Source: Rhea pennata (taxonomy: Eukaryota > Chordata > Aves > Rheiformes > Rheidae). Taken from it: a DNA stretch of 64,000 bases. Made by a program: the position numbers and the translations under genes. This document shows, piece after piece, positions 27,776 through 39,733 of the stretch. Location: contig NC_084663.1 of NCBI RefSeq assembly GCF_028389875.1, positions 94,843,265-94,907,264 on the forward strand, in the 5' to 3' direction. The notes below the pieces were generated by a model. It did not search any database and had not been told where the DNA came from. It worked only from the letters and a program-made list of their open reading frames with translations. Each line of letters begins with the position of its first letter. Positions within the stretch are counted from its first letter, which is position 1.

Positions 27776-30302
27776 AGTTCAATGACTGTAGAAAGATAGA
27801 TAAGAAAACTTACAGCACAAGTGCTACATGCTCCTCTCTGCTTATAGGAATACAGTTCCAATAGGAAGCAAACCAAACATCATACCTCCATAAAAAAATC
27901 AGGACCAAAGGTAGATGAACTTCTTGAACATGACAGGAATAGACACATTCCTCACACATATACATACTCACAGGCTTGCCTAAGCCCACCCTCCAAAAAG
28001 AAGGTATTATATTGTGCTAAAATATCTGATGGCCCATACAAACAACCCAAGCTACCTCTGTGCCCATGTGAAAGAAGAAGCGTGTGTATGGAGTATAAAT
28101 TCTCGTACTTCAGAGCATACATTCATAACTGACTTCCTCAAATTAGGAAAGGGCATTTTCACAGTTCCATATGAAAATCCCACAATTGTCAGTTGTGAAA
28201 TATTTGTCCCAGTCCCTGAAGTACTTCTTGTCATTCACATGAAATAACAGGCACAGCCACTGCATCTCAGTTCTCATTATAATGCTCTTTCTCCTCCCAG
28301 TGCTTATTTTGGGTGATTGACATCTGTTCCAGGAGTCAACTTAAAACTGAGGAAGTTAAAAGAACTTTATGAAACTGCAGTTCTCTTGGTTCTTAGATCC
28401 TCATTGCTTGATTTGATAATGAGCTTTAACTGCTTATTTCTAGTTATAAATGCTACTGGCAAAATGTTGGTATTCTCTGAATACAACATCTAAAATTATT
28501 AAATATGATGCTCTTCTGTCAACAGACAGACATTTTATATAACCTCATCATTCCATATTTTGGCTAGTTTAAGATGTCTTTTGTTTTATTTTTATTGTAA
28601 TTATTCCTGTAATTATTTATTACTCAATTGTGTTTAGACACATTAAATACTGGAAAACCATGCAACAGCTCAAATCCCATATAGATAGCTCCTAGGATAT
28701 GTTTGGTTTCTTGGGGTGTTTTGAAAGCACTGGTAGGAACTGGCAAGGGCTCTCCAGAGCACAAAAGGCAGTTTAGCTTGGTTTTGGAAGGATAAAGCCA
28801 TCTTATTTCCTCTTCTGCTACTTGGAAAGATAACAAATATTAAAAATTAGTCAACAGGAGGGAATTCAAGGAGCCATAATTAAACAATAATGACGAATAT
28901 AACTGTTAGATTCAGAAGAAAAGTGGATGTCAAAAAAGAAAGAGGCTATGCAAATTGTTTATCTTAAAGGAGGAAATGAATGGGCAGAAAGGGTGCATGC
29001 ATCTGAAGAGAGTATTCTTGATATGCACACAAACTTTCCATACACATATACAACAGCTAATATTAAACTGAACCCCTCGACATCAATAACTAATACACAA
29101 TTTTGTAGTCACATAGGTCTTTCCAAAAAAAGAAAATGGACATCCCAACACACAAGCGTTCTGCATCTGATGTACTTGCTTGCATGCATCTACACCAAGT
29201 AGTAGGGAAGGAACTAAGAGGATTCTGCAAATTTTTCAACAAAATCAGCGCAAAACTTTACATCATGCTTTTCAAACAATTCTCATGTTATCCCATTCCC
29301 ACTTACAGATACAGTCTTACAGCAGCTTAGGCATTGACGTAGTCAACTGACTCAAAATGTTCTTTTTGTAACTCACATCTGAGATTTACATTTTGTAAAG
29401 CAGCAAGTGTTAAAAACTAAATGAAGTTCTCAGTCCTTGATCCATCTGCATGTGTAATTCATTAGAACTTAAAAATTTAAATACTAAGTTGTTTTGATTA
29501 AATTCAAGTTATCCCCTCTTCTCTCTCTAGACTATATACCTGGAATGGTAAAAAAGAAACTAACGTTTAAGTGCTGAAAGAGGAGGGAGAGAACTAGACA
29601 GACAGTGTGTTAAAGGCTTCACTTAAAACAGATGTACAGTTAAATTGGTACAATCACTGAAGTGCACGTTTGGTTATCCTGGCACAAAAACTTAACATTG
29701 GAATAGTTCATTTGCACAGGAAAACAACTTCGAACACACAGTGGTTATCAAGTTTGAGTCTATGCCAGGAGCTACATCAATTCATTTATTATGGCTTTAA
29801 GCAAATATAACACACTTAAAAGACAGCAATACAAATGCTATACATACTGAGACCTACATGAAAAAACAATAACTTTGACAAAATTTTATCTAAGTTGTAA
29901 TAATTTACATGTACTCAATACTGTCATTCAGAACTGCAAAACAATATAATGTTCAATCATCAAAATTTTTTGGTTAAAACAGATTCTGGCTGCTCCGAAC
30001 ATACTGCAAATGATGCTTTTAATGAAATGGAAGTTGGTGCAAAATAAAGGTCAGACCAAAGGGGTATTATCACACCTAACTTCCCACTGATTTTGTAGGA
30101 CCTTTGAGCCTGATCAATCAACTACAGATATTATCTTTCAGTTAGTTTGTATCATATGGACTCTCTAAACTGGAATATGTCTCCAAAGGGAAATTTTATT
30201 ATTAGAGATTCAACCACATTTTAGCACATATTTTAGCAAATAAGATTTTACATAATCATCTTTTGTTAACACTGAGATGAACAGATAAAATGCTTCTGCA
30301 TT

Positions 30303-30410
30303 TCTCTTCTCATTACAGTCAGGAAACCGAGGTAGACACTTTACAATTCCTCTAAATTCAGAGCAGATAGTAGCACAGCTGGGACTAGCCACTCAAATGT
30401 TTTATTCTCA
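30303..30410 (-). mobile_element. Possible MIR/CORE-SINE-like relic
   Basis: On the + strand, AGGAAACCGAGGTAGACAC followed about 50 bases later by AGTAGCACAGCTGGGACTAG recalls the antisense of a MIR element (the GAAACTGAGG and CACAGCTGGGA blocks). The middle is diverged. It could be chance, since MIR copies are scarce in birds. Confidence 0.35.
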
Positions 30411-31079
30411 ATCCTGTATCTCATCTGCCATGTCATGTCACATAGTTAGATAGCAGGCTGTTCTAAATCAGTACTGAAATCATATAGAAGTTATACAGAG
30501 TATCTCCTCTAGTGTCCCTACCTTCTTCTTTAACACAGTGCTTTTGATAATTTAAGCAAAATGCTTTGGGGTTTTCTTCCCCCCTTATAAACTAACAAGC
30601 TGCATGATAAAGTTTAAGATTATCTTTAAAAAGCACGTAAATTTTTTATTTTATTTTTTACTTAGCATTTAGCTGCAACATTCAGTCTGGTTTGGGTTGC
30701 AATTATTCAGTCTAAAATAAAATATGTAGTAATGCATTAAAAAAAGAAAAAAGAAAAAAAAAACTTTGCTGTCACCTAGAGGCAAAAGGTTTTCAAGGAA
30801 CACAGCAAAGAAAAATACATTCATTTTTTCTCACATTCAAAAAAACCTACTTCATTTCTCAATATATATCATAAACAAAAGCTATAACAGTAAGATATTC
30901 TCATTTCAAAAATACAAACATGAAACTAGTCATATGCATTCAGACTCAAGGTCTACATATCCGATCTTTAGTACTGACCAGTAATAAATGCTTATGAAAA
31001 AATGGTAGTACTGGACAGAGTAATAAATCCAACTTCCCACAGTCTAAGACTTACAGCTCTCCTGAGCTAAAACCTGCAT

Positions 31080-33430
31080 CACATCTTCCGTTTAGCAGTC
31101 CATGGACTCCATGAATCAGTCTAAATTCTCTCCAGACCAAATTATACTTTTCACCTGAACAACTGCCAGTCCCAATGAGTTTCATAATTTATTTATAAGA
31201 GAAATATTTCATTTTCTTTGCCTTTAACCTGTCTTCTGATAACTTCAGCGGACATCTGCTCAGGTTTGTTATTAGGAGGAATGAATAACCATTCCCAATT
31301 CACCATCAACAGACCAGGAATAATGCTAGATTTCTTCTTCTGCTTTTTCTCTCTATAATGTCTTTTCCAGACTGCAAAGTTTTAGCGCACACAGTCATTC
31401 TTTAGGCAAGAGCCATTCCATAACTCTGGTAATATTTGCCACCTTTCTGTTCACTAGTTCTATGATACTCTTTTCTTGATATGTTTGTACGAAATTCTGC
31501 AAAATATTCATGATGTAGGCCTGGTTTAGATTTATAGAGTGGAAAACAATGTTTTCTGTTTTCTCCTGTTCTTTTCCAAATAATTCCTAACATGCTACTT
31601 GCCTTTTTTGACAACCACTCTGAGGTTGCTGAGCTCTGAGGACCATTTACAGTGACTCCAGGTTCTGTTTCCTGACTGGCAATGGATATATTAAATTTTG
31701 ATATCGTATGTGAGCCAGCTTTCCCCACATATACTATTCTGCATTTGTTAACATTGTCCTCATATACACTTTTATCATTTAGTTACTCGGTACCAGGAAT
31801 TACTGTCAGCTCTGGTTTCTAATACCCTCAATTTTAAATCATACACAAACATCGTCATTTCAGTACTAACCCTCTTCCCAGACAGTCTATTAACACACCG
31901 AGTATCACAGATCTCTGTGGGTCTCAGAGAGTATCTCCACTGCACTACGAAAACTGACTACATATTCTGTTTCCTATCCACTTACTAGTTATTAAACAGA
32001 AAACAAATTTCCATCTTTTTTTACAGAAGCTTTGGAACATTCCCAAGCACTGCTTAGTTCATCAGCATATTTAGATACCACCTCTATCTGCCAGACAATA
32101 TGATTCCATATAGCTATGTAGCTATGAAACAATCTCAATGGGTGCCTGAAGCAGTACGATCCTCAACAAGCACCATGAACATCTCATCACAGAATTTATC
32201 ATATGGATAAACATGCTATTCCTTATTGTTTCTACAGTTTAACCAGTACAGAAGTCATATGAATTTTCTGAAGCTTTCTGCTAAATTTGCCATTACATTC
32301 TGTTAGCAGGACCAGCAATTTCAATGATAGACTGCACATCACTGGTAAGGATTTAGCAATTTCAAACATCATGTCCTTCAGAACTCTTGTGAAAATACTA
32401 TATGGCTTGGAGGGATTTATTACTATGCTTCCTATCAACCTAGATACCAGGTGCTTTTTCCCCATTCAGGCCCCATTAAGCATAGTTACGATGCAAGAAT
32501 TTTACCCAAATTCCTCCACAGTGAACACATTTAAGATTGGATGTTGGCTTTTTCATTATGACTTTATCCTTTTTAGAATCCCTATCATTTACAACTATAA
32601 ACAGACACACAGTAGGCTTTTCATTTTGATACATCTGAAAAAAAAAATACTACTTATGCCAGGCAGGAAGTTTTGGTCACTTCTCAGTTGTTTCTCACAA
32701 AATGTTTTGGTCCAGCTCATTGTCAGCCATACTTAACTCACCAGAGTTTCTGTGCTGTTTTCTATTGTCCTCATTTGAACGCTATTTCCATTTTATGGGG
32801 TTTTTTTTTTGTTCGGTTGTTTGTTTTAAGAAAAGAACACTTCAAACAGCAAACAGCTTCCTTTACTCTGTTGCTTATTTCTAATGGATATTTAAAAAGT
32901 CAAACCAAAACTTTTGCTACAGGTGGTGCACGTTTAATCCAAGCTTCTGATACGGTGTCTTTTAAACACTCTACTTACGTTTACAGGATTTTACTCCTTT
33001 TTCAGTACTCCTTTTAATTTCTATTCTTATTCTTATCTAGTTACTTTTTCCAATTAAGTATGATTATGCTGAATTCTGGAGGGAGAGTTCTCTCTTACAA
33101 ATGCATTCACTTTGTGTATACTGCAGCCACTATCATAGAATGGGCTTCTCAGTAAAATATGAGCTAGGTATTTTCTACTTACTAGTCAGGGCCCAGTCAA
33201 GACTTGCTTCTGCACTTACTCAAAGTCATATTCACAGCCTTTGCACTGCAGCATTTATTCATCTTCTAGGGCAGTAACTGATATATCCCAATAACCAGTT
33301 TTCTGCCCCTGAAGCCCCTCTGATCTCTCTTAAAAAGTCACAGTCATTGTTGTCCTAATGGCTGTTCAAATAGCTGCCAGAAAAGCCCTAAATTTATACT
33401 CTTCTGGTTAGGCAGAGATTTCAATTCCTT
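31080..33430 (-). mobile_element. Ancient CR1/L3-like LINE relic
   Basis: The - strand frame at 31402-31728 still reads like the C-terminal part of a CR1-type reverse-transcriptase ORF. It has a GVTVNG block, then KKASSMLGIIW, then PLYKSKPGLHHEYFAEF, in the usual order and spacing of the family motifs (GVTVD, KKAN..LG, PLY..LVRPHLEY). To the left, 31080-31380 resembles the antisense of the element's 3' end. To the right, 32300-33400 has text such as GTCCTTCAGAACTCTTGTGA, which I recall from the 5' part of old amniote CR1/L3 copies. It appears to be one decayed insertion of about 2.3 kb with no intact ORF. Its outer limits are uncertain. Confidence 0.6.
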
Positions 33431-33628
33431 TGGATTCTTTGATATTTAATGATCAAGTAGAAAAGTTAAACTAAAAGCTACACTCAGCGTCAAGGAGGGA
33501 AAGGAAGTTTAGAAAGATAAACCATTCTAAATGACAGCAATGTGTTTAGTTACATGAACAGGAAAAGAACGTTAAACAACTAAACTGTCTCCCTTAACAC
33601 ATGACTTGTTTTCTTGATTTATTTCAAG

Positions 33629-33817
33629 ATTACTGATGCCTTCCGTCCTTCAATTTCAACTCGGATCCCCAAACCAAAGCCTAGGAGCACAACTAAATTA
33701 CCTGTGAAAATTCCTGCTGGACATCTCAACAAGTCACTCCAAGATACCACTTCTGGAAAGCTACACATTATAAGGACTGTATCTAAAACCTGCCTTCAAA
33801 GTGGAGGGAGAAGGTAA
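33629..33817 (+). CDS. FILIP1L: FILIP1L alternative terminal exon (62-residue C-terminal tail)
   Basis: The acceptor ATTTCAAG ends at 33628. The exon reads 62 codons to TAA at 33815-33817, in phase 0, which matches the donor at 20457. The product begins ITDAFRPSISTRIPKPKPRS and is basic and proline-rich. The TRIP.(S/K) core resembles the C-terminal tail of the paralogue FILIP1 (TPTRIPMSKG, recalled from memory), which supports a genuine, anciently shared C-terminus. With the giant exon starting at its first ATG, this would give a protein of about 942 residues. An AATAAA hexamer lies at 33840-33845, only 23 bases after the stop, and another at 34117-34122. The function of the tail is not known to me. 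Confidence 0.75.
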   Translation: MTDAFRPSISTRIPKPKPRSTTKLPVKIPAGHLNKSLQDTTSGKLHIIRTVSKTCLQSGGRR

Positions 33818-34150
33818 ATCATTCTCTGTGATCTCTGAGAATAAAATCGATTTAAGTAATTTGAACCTCAACAGCAGTCCTTTCCATTGGCGAAAGGCCT
33901 AAAACCATCCACATGGTTAGCATATGAACGGTTGCCCATCACAGGCAGCAAGACATAGCCAAATTCCTAAGAGCCAAAGGTAAACTGCATGTCTTCAGGG
34001 ACCAAGCTTTGCTCTCGCTTTTCTGGTATAACTCCAGAATTTGGCTCTTACTGTGGAAAAACAAATGAGACTGCAAATACGTTTCTATTATAAATGCAGT
34101 TTTGACATGCTCCACAAATAAAAACAGTATTAGCCTTGTTTTGGCAGATT
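33818..34150 (+). terminator. FILIP1L: Candidate 3' UTR and polyadenylation signals of the long FILIP1L 3' end
   Basis: AATAAA occurs at 33840-33845 and 34117-34122 downstream of the alternative stop codon. The second is the more likely functional signal, because the first lies only 23 bases after the stop. Confidence 0.45.
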
Positions 34151-34633
34151 TGTAAGAATGTCAATCAAATGAAGAGGTGTTGAAAGAGGAGTTGGTCTAG
34201 TTGAAAAGTGTTTTGCTATGGATATTTTATGTTAGCTAGTAAAGACAGGATGAAGAGAGGAATGGAGAAATCTACTCTTTCATAATGTGTACATTTAAAG
34301 AATAATACAACTTATTGTCCTGCCAAGCATTGCTTTAAAAATATGATTTCAACATGGACCATTCTCTCCATATTAAGTTAACTAGTGTGATGCAGCTCCA
34401 CATACTATCTATGAAGATACTAGCTCAGGAAGACAGATACAAGAACTGAGATGGATATTACTATTTATATTAGCTGTATTAACTTCTGCTATTTTATGAG
34501 GATATAGTATTTAGCCTTCAGTTCATTTAAATAGTCTCTGCTGAAACAGTACTCAAGTTGCAACTTTAAAGAAGCGCAACTTTGTTCTTGCAGTCCTCCA
34601 CAACTTTGCTCTTCCTTTCAGCTGTTTGCATTG

Positions 34634-34701
34634 AAGTAAAATAGGTAACCGCATTCATAGCTAATTCAAGTAAAATATGTAACTGCATTCATAACTCTAC
34701 C
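34634..34701. repeat. 34-bp imperfect tandem duplication
   Basis: AAGTAAAATAGGTAACCGCA at 34634 is repeated at 34668 as AAGTAAAATATGTAACTGCA. The copies share CATTCATA and then diverge in their last bases. Confidence 0.8.
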
Positions 34702-37689
34702 TTAGTGAAATTTTTTTGATCAAACTAATTCTTTGCACAAGTAGTTCTAGTTCATCCATGAGAGAATCTGCCTTCTTCACTTCTTTCTTAAAGTATACCT
34801 TTTGATAAAAGGCTTAAAATTCACTCAGGTTTCAGCCATTGCCTCCCCCAAAAATCAAAATACTAGGAGAAGTTTCAGGTTTGTTCTTTGTCTTCAAAGA
34901 GACACTGACTATATGAGATCATGGTATAAAAATACAATACAAATGTTGTATTTTCTGAAAAACAGCACTTGCTACTCTAACAAGAATATTTATGATTCTT
35001 CCATTTTAAAAGGTAAAAATTAACAAGATACTATTATTGCAAGCAATCCTCCCTAGCTTTTCTGTAATACCAACTAACATGAGTTACTGTTTTAGAACAG
35101 TAAGATTCATTTATTTCCCTGGTATTAATGTCTCCTTTATTCTTCTTCCCCGAACAGTGTTTATTCCAACAGTCTAAATGGCTCTACTGATAATTTGCGG
35201 GAAAGCTCCTTTCAGATAGGTCTTTCTTTAAAACTACCAAATTCTAATTCCTAAATAAAGCAAAAGTTGGCAGTGATTGTAGCAACACAGCCAGAATTCG
35301 GACTATTCTGTTGAAGCAAAGAGAAATTTTGATGCATTGTTATTCTTTTCTTTCTCCTTTTTATTCCACAGCTAAAAGTTTAACTTTACCACAGAATTAG
35401 CACTCTATGTGACTATTTTTGCAAATCTACAACAGAAACCTATGCCTCCCTTAACAGCTACCCAAGAAATTCTCTGTCAATATGTAAAACAGGGAAGGTA
35501 AAAAGATCAGTTCACTGAAAAATTATTGCAGCATCTGCTCTACAAGACATATTTGTGACAAACATAGAATTAAAGAATCACTCTGATGTACTAAAAAGAA
35601 AAGCCTTCAAATTTTATTCATTAAATATGCAGGTAACTATAAATCCTGAGGCTACATGTGACATACGCTCATAAATAAATAAAGTCCACAGAAGCACCCA
35701 TGGTATGTTCAGCTGTTTGCAGAATAGATGTATGCAAATGTGAAGAAATAAAACACAAATTACAGAAAAAAGCAGCTGTCAACTTGATATGCTTGTTTAT
35801 CAGAAATCTGAAAAGTGGCTTGAGTACAAGTCACTGGTTTCATCAGAAGTGACAGCAACTCATCAGATGAGCCAAAAAAGACAAATCTTTCCACAGACAG
35901 ATCAGCGAACAGACCCCAGCTCCAATCAAGCAAGAAAACGCTCACCAAATGTGCTGCAACGAACAGTCTGCTTCCTACTAGCTGCACATCACACATACAA
36001 ATTGATGCTATTTGGCGTCCTTTCTTCCCAGTCTACAGAGGAGAAAACTGCTGGCAAAAGAAATTACTTCCTACAATAGCATCCTTTGCTTTAGAGCATG
36101 CAAAGGACCCCACAAGTTTTGTCAAATCACCATCCATAGTATTATATCATACTTCAGGCATATTTGTACTGCTGACACAGAAGAGTTTCCCTGTCTTTTC
36201 CTGCTGTCTTAGGATGCTACAAATCATTTCCACCTAGGAGAGCCATGCCTCATATAGGCTCTTCCAGACAGTGGAGAACATTGCTGACTTATGGGATTAA
36301 AGGAGACAAAGAAAGTATGGAGAATGAAAGACAAGGAGTGGTCACAGAAAATAAGGAAAATGGAACAATGTCTGCAAAGTAGAAACTCAGTCTTCTCTCT
36401 TAAACTCTTGGGAGATGGGGTGGACACACTGGTTAGAGGCAAGACATGGACATTTACAGTGCTGTGAGAAGTGCTTTTTCTGTTCTGGAAGAGAAGAGGA
36501 AAGAAATGGTGTCTTTCACCAGTATGAACTCTCCTCTGTCCTCTCGCTTCTAGTTCTGAACGCAGTATAAAAAAATGATACTTAAGATCGTACATAGTTG
36601 TGACATCAACTTCTAAAAAGGAGAGAAAGAAACTGCTGCCTTGCAGTTACATGATGTGGGACATCTGTAACACTAAACAACACTAGTAAGGAGGCAGCAA
36701 TTCCTAACCACTCTCTCCACAAATCTCCTTTAAAAGTTAAAGGTTTGCTGAAGAAGTTATTGAGCAAGGTTCTTTAGTCTGTGATATGTGACAAGGTAAT
36801 TAGATGGATAATCCCTTCAGCTTTTTTAAAAAAATTCTATGAACCACTTACAGGAGGGTAAACATTTATGTCTCATAAGTACCTTATCTTTAACAAAGAT
36901 TCTTAAAATAATGATTTCTAATGATGCAGCTAAAAGAAGACAAAGAGTTAGTTACATATCCATTTATTGGGATATATATTTTGTGTTTCCACTTCCTTTA
37001 AGTTAGTATGAACATCTTTCACATACATTTCATCTTAAATGTAGCTTCTTCTAACTAAAAGTTGCACTTCCGAGGGCTGAGGTTTTGGGATGAATATTCT
37101 AGTGGTCAATTTTTATTCTAGGGCTAGTCTTAATGGACTTGGCAGAGGTCGTATTTTAAAAATACATTTCAAATTCTTCTGTTTTGCACCTACAGTTTTG
37201 ACAGATAATTTTTAAAACATGTCAACAAACAAAGTTGGATAATAAAATATTTTTTAAGTGAACTTGATTAAATGTTTCACAAAAATAAATATGTTCATGT
37301 GTGTCAAGAGCTAATGGGAAACTATATTCCTGTACCTGTTTACCATGTACTTTGTAAACCCTGATGTCCTGTTTCTTGTCAACTGATTTTAAAGCATTTT
37401 ACAGTGTCCATAAGATGCAGTACACATTAACGTTTAATCAATTTAATCATCTTTAGTGGACTGTAGCTAATTGCATACATTTTTCATCATCATTATCTGA
37501 CATGTAGTAAACAATGGGACAAAGCACCTAGATATTTCAAATCTTTGGTATTTCCTTCGGGGGGGGGGAAGAACGGAGAGGGGAAGAAATAGCTTCTTGT
37601 ACTGCATGTAAGTTGAATAGATTGTTTATGTTTATACTTTCCTCATACCCTCCAAATCCTAGTTTTGGATGGATCAGCCATGAGAAGTA

Positions 37690-37920
37690 ACCAAAAAGAG
37701 CATAGCCAGCCAGCTGAGGGAAGTGTCTCTACTTGGCACTTGTGAAGCTGTATCTGGAATATGTTACCTAATTTTGGGACCTCTAGTATAGGAGAAATAA
37801 CAAACTGGAGAGAGAAAAGCAGAGGGCTACCAAGATGGTCAGGGGTTTAGAGCACATGCTGTACAAGCAGAGGCTTAGAAAACTGTCCTTTTTAAGCCTA
37901 TGAAAGACTAAGGGAGGGAT
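37690..37920 (+). mobile_element. Degenerate CR1 LINE fragment, forward orientation
   Basis: The sequence resembles the region encoding the end of the CR1 reverse-transcriptase ORF. It has a GAGGGAAGTG block, then TGTGAAGCTGTATCTGGAATA, then a CAGAGGGCTACCAAGATGGT block, then CTGTACAAGCAGAGGCTTAG, in the usual order. It is diverged and truncated at both ends. Confidence 0.7.
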
Positions 37921-38091
37921 CCCTCTTTTCTTTACCATATGCATACAATTTTTGCATAGCTGTCTCTCAAAATATTCTCTAAGTATCTTTCCAAAGGAGT
38001 CAGCTGTTATTGCCAAGACCCTGAAGGATTTAGTATCTGCAGTCCAGCCAGAGCTGCAGGTATCCCTTAACTCTTAATAACATTGTCAGGC

Positions 38092-38092
<1 letters not shown>

Positions 38093-38123
<31 letters not shown>
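38093..38123. repeat. A31 homopolymer
   Basis: Thirty-one consecutive A residues lie about 170 bases beyond the last recognisable CR1 sequence. CR1 elements do not end in poly(A), so the tract is not explained by that element. Confidence 0.9.
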
Positions 38124-38125
<2 letters not shown>

Positions 38126-39672
38126 TAAAAAGTCTAAAGTAATTTTTAGTTGCCTAGAACTGCCTACCTCTCCAGGCTGTCTCTACATTACAAATGCAGC
38201 ACCCGCCCCCTTCCCATTCCCCTCTCCCCAAAAGCTTATTGCATTTTGGGACTGTACTGCAGAGCTTGAACTTCAAATCTACTGAATTTGCAATATAGGT
38301 CACCTTACCCTACATTGCCCTGCTTCTGCTGCAAGGCACTGTTCTGCAGAAAATCTAAACAACAGATGCCTTGGTAAAACCTTCCTACGCTACAAAATTA
38401 ACCTCTCCTCCCCTTTTGTGAGTTGTCTTTTAGCCAGATCAACTCTGTGAATGAGCTATCACCTTAGCCTGAAGCCTTCCCAGACTTCTGACTCATTCCT
38501 ATTGACCAGTCTGTTAGCTCTAACATGTATCTTTTTACTTGTGTCCATAAGCATTTTTACTAAACATACACAAGCTGTTGGCTTAGCTGTCAGTTGCAAG
38601 GTTCAATCAGCTCCTTATCAGCTTATGACACCCAACTCTTATACTAAGTAAGACTGATGAAGCCTGATGAAAATTAAAGGCCCCCTCATATAGGCCCCAA
38701 AATCATAAGTATACACAAGCCTTCTCAGTGTTCTCACAAGGTTCAGTTTCCCAAGTGTTCCATCAATTGTGGTGTAGTTTCTTTTACTAAAACACAATAG
38801 TGTAACATTGAACTCTGACATTAAAAGTAGCACATTGTACATTTCCTCTGCAAAGCACATTAAGACACATTCATAAAAAGCAAAGTATAAAAGCCATCAG
38901 GAAAACTGACAAATTCTGCCTTACTCCCATACCCCTAAGAGAAATGGCTGTAGAAAAGAGGGTATTTAACTTTTGTCCTTTTACAATGTTGCATGACAGG
39001 ATGATATGAGATGCTCCACTAATCAAGTGGGCGATGCTCTCCAAGTACTGCAGCTATTTTTCCCTCTAAAGGCTCTGCTATGGTTACAATGTCTTTAAGG
39101 CCTTTCAGAGCTGTAAACAATTTCACCAAAAGGCATACAGCTCCTCTGTTTTGCAGAGGTGCAATATCATTTCCTTAAGTAAGATCAATTTGGAAGACAA
39201 CAGTTCAGAAGCTAGATGATTGCAGAGGACAGCTAAGCTCTGAAATCAAAGCAAGCAATTTCCTCCTTTCCCTCACCCATCTTTTTACTTTCCTTAAATA
39301 TATTTTTGTCGGGTGCATTTCTGTTGTTATTTAAGTGTTTATATTCTTGTTTGCTGGTTCATCCCCTAATAAACCCAATCTGATGGATAGAAGATTAGAT
39401 ATCATTGGGCTGCAGAGAATTTGTTTACAAGCAAAAACGTGAGGCATCGGCAGAAGGCAAGGAAAAGCTGACAGGAAACACAGGAAGGAAAATCAAGTGA
39501 GAGAAAAAACTCTAGAAGGAAATTAAAAACCAAGAATGAAAAGAGCGCCGGGGGGGGGGGGCAGGGTTAAAAGAAAAAAAAAAGGTACAGAAGGAAGGGG
39601 CTGAGGGATGCTCAGCCGTTAGGAAGCCTGTTTCAAGCCCGGCATGAGGAGGAAGCTCCGGGAGGCGAGTAC

Positions 39673-39733
39673 CTGGACTGCTGCGTGCCCCCGACGCAAC
39701 CTCCCACCAGGGCTCCTCCAGCACGTCCCCCAT
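39673..39733 (-). CDS. CMSS1: CMSS1 coding exon 1 (partial gene)
   Basis: On the - strand an ATG at 39731-39733, with A at -3 and G at +4, begins MGDVLEEPWWEVASGARSSP plus one base. This aligns with the recalled start of human CMSS1, MADDLGDEWWE..GAGSSPE, including the WWE and the SSP before the junction. The exon ends CCAG|GTACTC at 39673/39672. CAG is a good exon end, but GTACTC is a weak donor. The split G would start a Glu codon, as in human. CMSS1 is a nucleolar protein homologous to yeast Cms1, which is associated with small-subunit ribosome biogenesis. Transcription runs leftwards across the FILIP1L 3' region. All later exons are outside the window or unrecognised. Confidence 0.8.

Larger units (their letters stand above)
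20811..33628 (+). other. FILIP1L last intron (also CMSS1 intron on the - strand)
   Basis: About 12.8 kb separate the internal donor at 20457 from the acceptor at 33627-33628. The stretch holds a TG/TA microsatellite (25621-25709), a CR1 fragment with a 53-bp duplication (about 26950-27330), a possible MIR-like relic (30303-30410), an ancient LINE relic (about 31080-33430) and two CTCF-like motifs. I saw no further exon with support. Two overlapping open frames at 25052-25476 are not recognisable. Confidence 0.6.
34151..39672 (-). other. CMSS1 intron 1 (part) between the FILIP1L 3' end and CMSS1 exon 1
   Basis: This is AT-rich sequence without recognisable exons. It holds a 34-bp duplication (34634-34701), a CR1 fragment (about 37690-37920), a G run near 37560 and an A31 tract (38093-38123). 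It becomes GC-rich only after about 39540. No second CMSS1 exon was found on the - strand. Confidence 0.55.

Noticed and set aside
32287..32736. 149-codon + strand open frame
   Set aside because: Lies antisense within the ancient LINE relic and has no recognisable homology.
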